From positions 124,001-188,000 of the forward strand of contig JAEUWY010000013.1 of assembly GCA_022059125.1 (NCBI GenBank): a DNA stretch of 64,000 nucleotides, read 5' to 3'. Below the pieces are notes generated by a model. It made no database searches and had not been told where the DNA came from. It saw nothing but the letters and a program-made list of their open reading frames with translations. Shown one piece after another: positions 46,923 through 57,251 of this stretch. The translations under genes were made by a program, and so were the position numbers. Within the stretch, counting starts at the first letter, position 1; each line of letters starts with the position of its first letter. The DNA comes from Corynespora cassiicola. Its lineage: Eukaryota > Ascomycota > Dothideomycetes > Pleosporales > Corynesporascaceae.

Positions 46923-48924
46923 TTAGTCGTCGCGGCCAGTCTGGGTAGGAGAACCCGAGCCATGCTCCAACTTGACCGGAGTTGCAGGGCTCGTCTTGAC
47001 CTCGAGAACCTGCCCAGCAGCTCCGTCATCGCCCTTGGTCTGAATCATGGGGTGCATGGAAGGGCGGGACATGCCGAGCGTGGAGGGAACAGCAGGTGCC
47101 CAGGGAGCGCGGTAGCGAGCCGACTGTTGGACATAGGGCGCAGAGTTGCTGGAACAGTCAGTCAGTATACTGCGATGTCTACAGTAGAAATGACTCACCC
47201 TTGGCCTTGGAGAAAGAGTTCAAATTCATTTGAAGCACTGAGTTGATCCGGCGAGATGGTGGAGTAACGGTCCGGCGCTGTCAAGGCCCTAGCCTGAGCA
47301 ACGCCGACCTCATACTCAGCAGCGCGGAAGACTCGGCCAGCCGCGGTCTGCTGCTTAAGCATCTTTTGCTCATGGGTGTCGGAGTAGCGAATTTGGATCA
47401 AGTGCTCATCGCCGCCGGGCTTCGACACGGGGGTGTTGTTGAACTTCTTGATAACCTCCTCGCAGACATCCCGGGTTTCGAAACTAATATTGTTCAGATA
47501 TTTAACATGAAGATGGGACGAAGATAGAATGCTGCAAACATACCGAGCAAAGCCGACGCCACGGCCATTGCCAGCGGAGTCGCGAAGTATCCTGCTGGAG
47601 CACACCTTATGGGGAGCGAAGATAGCGCCCAACTCCTGATCAGGGTTAGTAAGGTGAAATTGATGCCGAGGAACAAGGGCACACACATGCTCGTTCATGT
47701 TCTTGGGGATGTTGGAGACGTAGAGATTGGTGTTGTTGTCGTCGGCGAACTTCTTGAGCTTGGAGTAGAAGGATTCCTGCGAACGTCAGCAACTCTTCGG
47801 CACATGAGAGAGTAGAGAACAAACCCTAGCGAAGCTAACTTCATATCCAAGCCAATGGAAGCCACGGATGCAATTCTCAGCATCCTCAAAGTTGTGGTAC
47901 TTGATGAAACCGAAGCTGACAAACAGTTAGCCAGCAACATTCGACTAACAAGACAAACATACCCCTTGCAAAGATTGGTCTTCAAGTCAATGATGGACTT
48001 GGAGCTCTGAATATCGCCGAAGCGCTTGCCCCAACTGTGCAGCATCTCATCATCAGTCTCCGGCAGGAGACCACGAATATAGACGTTGGTCTCGCCAGTC
48101 TTGTTCTCGAGACTACGGTCAAGCGGCTTGAGGGGAGAGCTAGGGGCAGGAATGGCACGAGGAATGGATGGCTCCTGAACCAACAAGGCCTGCAGATGGG
48201 GAGATAGCGTCGGCATGGCATGCTGCTTCTGGAGCGGGCCGACAAGCTGGTACTGATGGGCAAGCTGAGACGGAGACGGCGTGCCACTATTGGCATAGAC
48301 GGCGCTCGGAGAACGATCCATGATGGCAGCAGAGGCTCCATAGCGGTAAACGCCACCGTTGGTGTATGGCGTGCCAGGAATGTCGTTCTCGTTGGAAGAG
48401 ATTGAATCGCGGCGAGGCGTCATCAAGGACGGCATGTCACCGGAGGAGACGCGCGAAGCCCAGTTGGGAGCAGCCATGGGGCTGTTCTCCATCATGGCAT
48501 GGCTATACTGGTATGATGGCTGGGGTACAAATTGGCCTGCGTGATTGTACATGCCAGGAGAGTGCGTCATGCCAGCCTGTTGCTGGGCTCCAGCGGCCAT
48601 GACCGGATATCCGATGACGTGCTGGTTAGGGAGCCAGATACCCTGACCTTGAGCCATCTGCATGCTGCCGTACTCGGAGGAGTTGCCAGACATGATGGAA
48701 CCTGCCGACTTGGTAGTGCCTGAAGACGGATATGAAGCGTGAATGTTCATGGCTGTGAAAGCGCCCGTCAGGGCATGCAAGCTATCACTTGCGGGGAAAT
48801 GCGCACCTCGAGGATGCTGGGCCATATTCTGAGCATGGCCAGGCTGAGCATAGGCATTGGTCATGTTCTGGCCTTTGTAGGCAGAGCTGGCGGGGTAGCC
48901 CGACTGGCGATTGTTGGCAGCCAT
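46923..48924 (-). CDS. Two-RRM RNA-binding protein (RBMS/MSSP-like), 581 aa, six exons
   Basis: Predicted exons are 48924-47963, 47915-47825, 47776-47687, 47635-47544, 47483-47199 and 47148-46923, with 47-61 nt introns and a continuous frame. The start was taken at 48924 (MAANNRQSGY), although the frame stays open upstream to an ATG at 49047. Residues 1-275 are low-complexity, rich in Gln, Ser, Ala and Met. RRM1 spans about 280-352 (NVYIRGL ... KGFGFIKY) and RRM2 about 365-445 (NLYVSNIP ... GRGVGFARF). The C-terminal tail is Pro/Ser-rich. The tandem RRM arrangement resembles RBMS/MSSP proteins and their fungal relatives, which bind AU-rich RNA and regulate mRNA fate. The specific target is unknown. 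Confidence 0.88.
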
Positions 48925-51900
48925 GGAAGAAGAGCAAGACTCGACGCCGAAGGGAGGGAGCAATCGAGAAATGGGGTGGCGGGAAAAAGACAAGGCCCTG
49001 CTGTTAAAAAAGCGTGGGTGTTGCAGTAGACAGCGAAAGCTTTCCAAAGCCGACGGGGACCGGGCTGTTGAGATGTAGGGAAAAAGACGGTGCTCTGGAG
49101 GCGGGTGTCAGAATTTTGTACTGAGAGGGCAAACGCTCCGAGGGCAAACGACTGGGGGAGTAAGCGGTGATGGTGAGGGTGAAGACTATGGTGAGGAGGA
49201 GGGGAGACGGGGATATAGGAGAAAATGATGGAGTTGGGGGCGTTCGTCGTTGGGTAGAGGGCGAGTGAATACCACAAGCAAGACCGTGACAACAAGGCTG
49301 ATAGGCCCTGGCATAAAGGGCCCAAGAACTCGTGCGGGACACTCACCGGGTCGTAAATGTCAAACTTCTGCAATGTGCGGGAGGGGTAGTGACTCCAAAG
49401 CTGCAGCCCAACGTCAGCATCCATGAATGCGTGCATCCCGAGACGGGCAAGACGAACCTGTGAAAAGCTACAAAGAATGTGGCCACTGAAGCTGAAGCGT
49501 ACTGGTGAGAAAAGAAGTGCGGTGTGGAGGGAGGAAGAAGGACGGGAGGAGGGAGGAGAGTAGAAGGGGATGGCGCCCGGGCGTGTTGTCCCGCCTGCCA
49601 GGCGAGGAAAGCGCGGTGGTGGTGGAGGGAAGGCATCGTGATGGCCGACCAAAGGCGCGCCCCGTTAGAGGCCATCGTCTCCTGCCGCCACCACCAATGA
49701 GCCGCCCGCAGCGTCGGCCGGTCCGCAAGTGTCAGGCCATCGGATGGCAGACTCACCTTCCTAACTATTTGTCCAGAGCAATAGCAACCATACAGATACG
49801 AATACACGGCTGGGAACGGCAACGGCAACGGCGACGGCGACGGGGATGAGAGTCCACTCGGTGCTGGTTGAGCGGGCGGCGCCGACGCTCTTATCTCCTC
49901 CGCTCACAGACGGGCCGGCCAGAAAGAGAAGAATACGCTTCTATGCTCAGCTAAATAATATTGCGGAAGAGCTGTTTCAATATCGATGTCGGTCTTTGAT
50001 TGTGGAAGAGGAGCTGCGGTACCTGTGCTGCTCTGGTCGCCGCGCTGGGAGAGGTGCTTGCTTTAATATCCCCAGCGACGACGGGGCCGGCGCCAGGGAT
50101 TGGCTTCCGGCGAGACAGCAAGTAAATCGACATTGTGCGAGGTCGCATCCAGCCGTGTACGCTGCCTGCATCCTGCTGCTGCCGGCCATGCCCATACCAG
50201 TCGCCTGTGTTGCGTCGCCCAACGACAACACTGCGCCACCGCCTGCAGTCCAGCTCCTCGTCGCAATGACAGAGGCAGTCGCAGCTGCAGAGCCCTTGCA
50301 GCAGGGCTGAGAAGGCAGTAGATGTTGAATCGACGTCTTTTGTCCATCTCACCTCACTTCGACACGGCCCGCGGAGAGCATCCAGCCGGGGCGAGGCGCG
50401 ATGCCCTCGACACGTCGACACGGGCTGCCGAAGATTTGTCACTTTCTCGCATCCTGCGTACCTGGATGCCTCCTCGGTGCTCCCTCGCCTGCCTCATTGC
50501 GGCCTGACAAGGACGAGGTCCTTCCAAGGTTGGTTGCCGTCCAGCATCAGATTAACTTGCAGCCCGGCTACACAGCATGCAAATCTCTTCACCACCCAGT
50601 CGACTGTCGTCTTTCCCGCCTGTGCGGGGCCTGAAATAGCCTCGCAGATGGGCGCACCTGCACCTCACTTGTCACTCGTGCGGCCATCCGATGCCGTGCT
50701 GGTAGTGGCTGCCCGTTGCCAATCGGGTTGGTCCGTCCAGATCTCGAGGTTTAAGGAGCACAATAGCCCCACCGGCGAGCGTTAGGGGAAACGCCTCTTG
50801 ACGATGACTGCAGAGCCTCCACAGCCCGGCGCCTCGTTGCAGTAATCTCCATCGCCCAGACTCATCTCGCTGACAATAGGGACAGAAGCAAAATTCTCCG
50901 GCCCTGGCCAACAGCAATGCATATGCAAGGGCATGGCTCCAACCCCCACCAGACCCCTTCTCTCGGCTTTCGATTGATTGGAAGCGGAACGTTACGGCCA
51001 GGAGAAACATGCCTGCTGAGTGCACCGCCGGCCGCACAGTATCCAGACGCTTGGGAGGCATCAGAACAGGGAAGTCGAGTCGAGACTGTGCCGGCACAGA
51101 AATGGAGTAGCTTGCAAGAATAACTAACCGTACATGTAAATCGCCTCCCTGGACTGGGTTGCAAACAGCCATCTGGAGCACTGCCCGGACGACTGTGTAA
51201 CGAGCAGCACTCTTTCGAGCACTGCCTGCTTCTTCCCCGACGCACTCCTCGGCCACTGCCGCGTCGCAAAAAAGCCCTGTGTAGCTATCCGACCATTTGC
51301 TCGTTTGCTGAAACGTTGATCACGGGTGGGAAAATGCAGCCATCCGCGGAGAGGCAGCAACAGCGTCCTTTTCGCCTGCAAGTCTGCCGTTAGCCAACGT
51401 CGACAATGGAAACAAATACGAATCTTGTATGCTCACAATGCAGCAGCAGGGAGGTTAGCGCCAAAGGCGTGGTCCCAGTCGACGATCCATCACATGGCAA
51501 GCCTGCGCCGTCTTTGCAGCTTAGTCCCCGTGTGTCATGTATGCCGTGCACCCCGGGGCTTGCCGCACGCCCTCTTCGCGCCCCAGCGCCCATCTCAATC
51601 GGTCCAGAAGAAAGCTCCCTCTCGGCCATCTCTCTTCCTACACGGCCCCTTCGATTCCGAACCCGTCACTCGACTCATCCTCAAACCCGGCTTCCGGGTC
51701 GCAAGCTAGACTTGGGGCGTCCAGGGCAGGCGCTATAGCACCTCGGCTAGTATACTACGTGGTGAGCGGACTTGGGTGCTCTCCCTGGTCGCACAGGAGA
51801 GAGGGGTGGCCTTTTTGGTCACTGCCCCAGCCAACCTTCCCTTCTGTCTTGCTGTCGGGAAGCGCGTCTCGTGACGTCGGCGTCGTTGGCTCTTGGGCGA

Positions 51901-53280
51901 ATGCCCGTAACGCTGGGTCTGGCCCAGGCGTCTGCTTGGGGGAGGGGTGTGTTCCGTTGATGTGATGTGGACGCAAAGCGCCTTGGAGTCTCGACTGCCG
52001 GGCAGCTCCGTGGAAGGAGCGAGGTGGGGTGCGCTGAGTGGGGGATGGGGTAAGAATGGCATGGCCGGCGCTGGACCGTTGCGGCGGGTGAGTTGGGCCT
52101 AAAGGACATGTTCGCTTCGCCGTCATGCATGCCCGGACATGTCTGCGTCCAGCAGCATGCAGAGCACCGTCAAACATAGCCCTTTTGTGTAAGCTGGTAT
52201 ATAATCGACCCGTTGCGTTGCTGGAACGCCTCTCTCTCGGTTCTCGCCCCCTCTCCCTCCCCACGTATCAACTAAGCACTCCCATTCTGGATCCCCCGGC
52301 TCTTGCTCCACCCGTACGATATGTCTATTTGCATCCTGCCTGCCTGCCTGCTTGCCTGCCTGCCTGCGTGCAAGTCCGCACCCCAAGAAACAGGCCAAAT
52401 CATGGCTCCGATGCGGACGCGCAATATCGCAAGCGCCCGCCTCCACGCATCGCATCGCATCGCAGCCCGGCACTCCTGCACCGGCGCTACGTATGCGTGC
52501 AAGCGAGCGGCCCGGCCTCGCCTACCTGGCGTATGTCTGCGGCCGGCCAATGAGGGCGCACCCCACCCCCTCACACCCTCACCTCGCTGCTACAATGCAC
52601 GGCGTCACCACCCGCACGCACACGTAGAAGCGGGGGGAGGGGGGGTTTGGAGGTTGGGAATTTTGCAAATGTCTGATTGATTGATGGAGTGGGTTGAGAG
52701 TCTTGCGTCTATCCTATCCTATCCTATCCAATCCCCTAATTCGTATGTACGCACGTACACACGTATCTTCTTGAGAAAAACCACACACTATGCGCGCACA
52801 AAGCACAAGCACATCTACCACGACCCTCACCGGCTGCTGTGAGCGGCAGGAAGGCGAGAGACAAATACCATCGCGACGCAAAGACGTGCAGCACGCCTCG
52901 CGCACCAGCGAACATGCGGGGTTAAAAAAAGAGGTAAGCCATGACGGAGTGGAAGGAATTACCCCACGCCCCCCCCATCACATCCCAGCAGCCCCAGAAC
53001 CACATTGAAAAAACGGTACCGAGAACCATGTCATGTATCCCACCGGGGCGAACAGCATACGTAGAAACATATAGAACCAGAAGGTAAAAAAAAGGGTTCA
53101 GGACATTAGACAAGATGGGAGTTTGGAAAAGAAGTGATATGGGGGGGGGGAGAAAAAAAGGAAGACGCCAATACACGCTCCAATCTAAGCCTTTGCGCAA
53201 AACCCGTGAAATGCAGATTTGAGGATTCTCTTCGTGGACAAACGTGGGAGGGACGTCAAGGGCAAGCAAGTGCACTGTGC
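48925..53280. other. Long GC-rich interval without a supported gene
   Basis: This 4.3-kb interval separates the RRM gene start from the 3' end of the P450 reductase gene. Many overlapping frames occur on both strands, as expected from GC-rich sequence. None has a domain, a conserved-looking composition or a consistent intron structure. Near the RRM gene it probably holds a long 5' leader with introns. Short tandem repeats are present: TGCC/CTGC (about 52338-52370), GCATC (about 52448-52465) and TATCC (about 52712-52730), plus G-rich runs near 52634-52648 and 53142-53151. A non-coding RNA cannot be excluded. Confidence 0.5.
52336..52372. repeat. CCTG tetranucleotide microsatellite
   Basis: About eight imperfect copies of CTGC/CTTG units lie head to tail. 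It lies in non-coding sequence and may be length-polymorphic. Confidence 0.8.
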
Positions 53281-55439
53281 TCATGACCATACATCTTCCT
53301 GGTACTGGTTCGACGCACGCATGGCCTTGACAATCTCCTCGCCCTTCTGCTCCGACACGTCGCGGTGCTTGGCGATGATCTTGCCGAGCAGCGTGTTGAC
53401 CTCGCGCGCCATGTTGGCCGCGTCGCCACAGACGTAAAAGTAGGCCTTTTGCTCGAGGAGCTGGTTGACTTCCTCGGCGTTCTCCTGGAGCTTGTGCTGG
53501 ACGTAGACCTTTTGGGGGCCGTCGCGGGAGAAGGCCGTGTGCATGATGAAGTTGTCGCCGAGCGCCTCCTTGTATTGCTGCGTCACGTGTTAGCGGGGTC
53601 TCCGATTGGTGGGGTGCGCTAGGTTAATTTAGCTAGGCTACTCACCTCCCACTCCTGGGCGTAGATGTAGTCCTCAGACTTCTTCCTGCAACCGAAGAAC
53701 AGAATCGTCTTGCCTACGGTCTGGCCAGCCTTGGCCTGAGCGGCGCGCTCCTGAACGAAGGCGCGGAAAGGCGCAACACCAGTTCCTGGGCCGACCATGA
53801 TGACGGGCTTGGCAGGGTCAGACGGGAGCTTGAAGTTGGAGTGGCGAACGTGGACCGGGACGTGAATGCCATCGTACTTGTTGCGGGGGCCAGTGATTGC
53901 GTAGTTGAGACCATGGGGATCTGGGTTGGGCTCGCCGTGTTGCTTCTGCTTGAGAGCCAAGAGATAGTTGGTCGTGACACCCTTGAGGATGTGTGGCGCG
54001 CCAGGCCTCTCGGTAGACTCGACGACAGCGGTGATGGCAATCTTGTCTTTTTGGGCGAGAGAGGACGAGGAGATGGAGTAGTAGCGGGGCTGGATCTTGA
54101 GAAGGCCTTCAATCATGAGCGAGAAGGGGATCTTGGACCAAGACTCGCCCTTGGAGCTGATCTCGAGAAGCTGGGCCAGGTTGAGATTGCGGTCGGTCAC
54201 CTTCTCGTGGAAATAGTCCTTGTCACTTCCGAGCTTCACCATCTCTGCTTTGATGTCCTCGGTGGGGGCGAATTGGGCGATGGTGGAGACCAGCTGACGC
54301 GAGACAGGGGCGCAAATTTCCATGTGATAACGGACCGCGGCATCGTAGGTGGTGGGCGACGGGAAGGGCACCTTGGCGGTAGGATCCAATCCCTTTACAG
54401 CAATAACCGTGTGACGCTTGTCAGCCAGGCCAAGGACAGTCAGGAAACGGTCGACCTCCTTGCCAGCATTGGTAGGCCAGATAGCAATGTGATCTCCAGT
54501 GGTGTAGGACAGGTTGGAGCCGGCGATACTGATCTCCATGTGCAGACAATTCCTGTCGGCGGCGGTGAACAGCTCGGAAGACTCGACAATGGGGGCAATA
54601 AAGGGGTTGTTGGCATTGAAGGGGCCCTTCTGGGATCCCTCCAAGTGGTTCTTGTTGGGCTCGCCGAGGTAGACGGTGTCGTCGTCGACGTTCAGGTCCG
54701 ACCTTTCGGTGATTTCGAAGACTGGCTCATAGACGGCCTCGCGCTCCTCCAAGCCCATAGACTCGGCGACGGCAGTCCACATGGGCTCCTTCCAGGCGAG
54801 GAAATCCTCTTCCATGGTGCCAGCTCCGTCATCACCCTCGCCAGCAGCACCGAGACGGGTCGCGCCGAGCTTGGTGAGGTATTTGTCGACGTTGCGCACC
54901 ATGGAGTTGTAGTGCTCGTAGGTGTTGTTTCCAAGGCCAAAAGCGACGTACTTGAGGTTGGACAGCGGCTTGTCGTCGGCGCCCTGGCCCTCACTGAAGG
55001 CGATATCCTCAGAACCAAAGAATTCGTAGAACTCGACGGCGTTGTCCGTGGGCTCGCCCTCGCCATATGTGGCGAGGACGAAGACGGCCAGCTTGTCCTC
55101 TGGGAACTTGTCAAGGTTGTCGTAGTCGTAATCTTCCAGATCAGCGACCATGGTGTTCAAGCCAAAGCGGGAGTGGCCCTCCTTGGCCAGCCTCGAGGCA
55201 TAGTCTTCGGCGGTACCCGTCTGGCTGCCGTAGAAGACGACGCAGTTCTTGTCGGACTCGTCCATCTTCTCGATGATGTTGCGCGACTTGCCCGCCTTTG
55301 CGGCGCCATTGCCGTTGGCCAGCGAATTGCCATAAGGATCGCCGTAGACGGCCCAGTAGGTACCCTTTGTGAAGTAGGCGACAGTGCCGACGAGCAGGGC
55401 GGCGAGGACGACGATGTCGAGCGTGTCGAGTTGCGCCAT
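53281..55439 (-). CDS. NADPH-cytochrome P450 reductase, 696 aa, two exons
   Basis: Predicted exons are 55439-53646 and 53577-53281. The intron 53645-53578 is GT..AG and phase 0. An N-terminal membrane anchor (about 7-23) is followed by a FMN-binding flavodoxin domain (GSQTGTAEDY at 71-80, TYGEGEP near 124-130). Next comes an FAD-binding ferredoxin-reductase domain (RYYSIS, GVTTNYL). An NADPH-binding domain completes the order (GPGTGVAPF at 550-558, CGDAANMA), with the terminal DVWS holding the conserved aromatic residue. The enzyme sits on the ER and passes electrons from NADPH to microsomal P450s, including sterol 14-alpha-demethylase. Length and motif order match the fungal family (cprA/NCP1 type). 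It is divergent from the Tao3-like gene. Confidence 0.96.
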
Positions 55440-56150
55440 GGCTGTGCGGAGGGTCAGTTGTGCACGCAGCTGGGGGGGGAGGGGACGAGGGCTGATACAT
55501 ACTGGACACGGTGGACTGTTCGGCCGAAATCAGGAAGGCGGTGGAATATTTGTATGCAGCGTCAACGGCGACGGTGGAGGATCGGCTGTGTTAGCCTCCG
55601 GTCTCCTGGGTATCTTGGGCGATACCTTATCGGGAGCAATCGGCTGATGTGAGCTGGAAGCGGAGGGTGGCAGGGCGCAAGCAAAACCAGCGCGGGGTGG
55701 TTCCAGAAGGCCCTCACACTTCGGAGCTGCTCTCGGGACTTTTGGTGGCGCAAGACAGGGTCGCAGGGTGAAGGCGCCGCCAGCGGACGACTGTTGAGAG
55801 CGGATGTCGGACCAGTCTCGGGGGCTCGGGGGCACTACGCTGGAATTCCGCGGCGGGTTTGGAGCCGCTGGCCGTGGCTGCGAGTGCGGCGATGCTGCGA
55901 GCGAAAAAAAACCCCACAGGCGAGGTCAGTTCCGCTGCTGTGTGGGGTAGGCTGGCGCACGAGATCAGGGTCGACGAGCTGGCCGGGCGGCGCTGCGGCA
56001 GATGGGACGAGGCAATGCGGCACGAGGGGGCAAGACAGAGGGAGACAGGCAAGGAAAGGAAATCAGTCTGCGACTGCTCAACGACTGTCCAAGGACGCCA
56101 ATGCTGCCCATCTAGGACCCAGTCCGGCGTCGGCCCCAGGGTTTATATAC

Positions 56151-56210
56151 ACGGCGGTGGACGGTGGACGGTGGACGGTGGACGGGAGACGGTGGACGGT
56201 GGGCGAGGCT
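56151..56210. repeat. Minisatellite of GGTGGAC units
   Basis: About eight head-to-tail heptamers with one variant (GGGAGAC) occur in the non-coding interval between two divergent genes. The unit is G-rich on the plus strand. Confidence 0.85.
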
Positions 56211-56407
56211 GCCGTCAGCACCGCACCGCAGCGCTCAGCTCATCATTTAACATGGCGGTTCGACAGCAAGCGGTGGGCGACGGCCGGCGAGACTGGCCGT
56301 TGGAGGCACGTAACATGGGACGGCATGGCCCAACCAAGGGCCGCAGGGGCTCGGGCGAGCGTGTAGAGCGTACGTGAGCTGGCCAGGATGACGGCGACGT
56401 CGACTAC

Positions 56408-56450
56408 GGTCCACGGCCACCACGGCCACCACGGCCACCACGGCCACGAG
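56408..56450. repeat. Minisatellite of CACGGCCAC units
   Basis: Four to five head-to-tail 9-bp units. They are non-coding as far as can be judged. Confidence 0.85.
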
Positions 56451-56799
56451 CACGAGGGAGCGGACCGGAACGGGAGTGAGCCACGGCCGAAGGCACTGCC
56501 TGCGCGAGTGATGGCATTCTGCATGTACACACAGGACGGCCCGGTGGACGGCGCCAAGCTGGGCATCCCTAGAGTGGTCGAGGTGTAGTGTGCACCTGGA
56601 CTGTTTACATATTGCTGCACACCCAGGCAGTCTGCATTACTGAACACCACGACGCCCTTCATACTCGCCTCTATCCTCGATCCAGCTGCCGACCTCCTGG
56701 TCCATGTGGGCCGCTGGAGCGCGGTGCTCAGGGCGCGGCTCGCACGCCTCTTGGGCACCGATCGGTGGTTATCGATAGAGGCGGCGGCCATCAGCGCCG

Positions 56800-56885
56800 T
56801 GTCTGCGTCTACAGCGACGGCTGCGTCTACGGCTGCGTCTACGGCTGCGTCTACGGCCACGGCCACGGCTGCGTCTACGTCTACA
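56800..56885. repeat. Minisatellite of GGCTGCGTCTAC units
   Basis: About five 12-bp units, the last ones interrupted by GGCCAC. It lies 5' of the Tao3-like gene. Confidence 0.8.
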
Positions 56886-57251
56886 CCCTCGCCCGCTCCT
56901 TGGGCCGGCGAGGCTGGCGCCCACGGGACCCGCGTCCCTGGATCCTCGATAATTTCCGCGGGCAGCTGGATCTCCAGGTAGGGCCGTGGCGATACCGCGC
57001 GCCCGAGCGATCATGGCCACGAATCAGGCTAGCCCCAGGAACGAGCCGCCTGGAGACGCACAGGGGTGCCCGTGAAATCGCCCACTGCCCGCTGCCCATC
57101 TGGCAGCGCCCTGCAGAGTGACCGATGCCACGCCATCCAGACCTCACCCAACCGCCATCACCGTTCTGCCCTCCGGCCGCGAGGCGCCCTCGACCCTGGC
57201 CGCCGTGCTCTCCGCTGCCCCCCAGATGACGAGCCATCGCAGACCGGCGGG

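Larger units (their letters stand above)
55440..57251. promoter_or_regulatory. Divergent upstream region of the reductase and Tao3-like genes
   Basis: This 1.8-kb GC-rich interval lies between the reductase start codon and the presumed start of the Tao3-like gene. It should hold both promoters. Several minisatellites are present (listed separately). Reading frames here are short, repeat-driven or antisense, and I do not support any as genes. Confidence 0.5.

Noticed and set aside
48861..49652. 263-codon minus-strand frame upstream of the RRM gene
   Set aside because: It overlaps the RRM coding start in another frame, is Pro/Ser/His-rich with no domain, and is typical of GC-rich chance frames.
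53841..55652. 603-codon plus-strand frame
   Set aside because: It is the antisense shadow of the P450 reductase gene. The minus strand has the full set of reductase motifs, and the plus frame has low-complexity Val/Gly/Asp composition with no domain.
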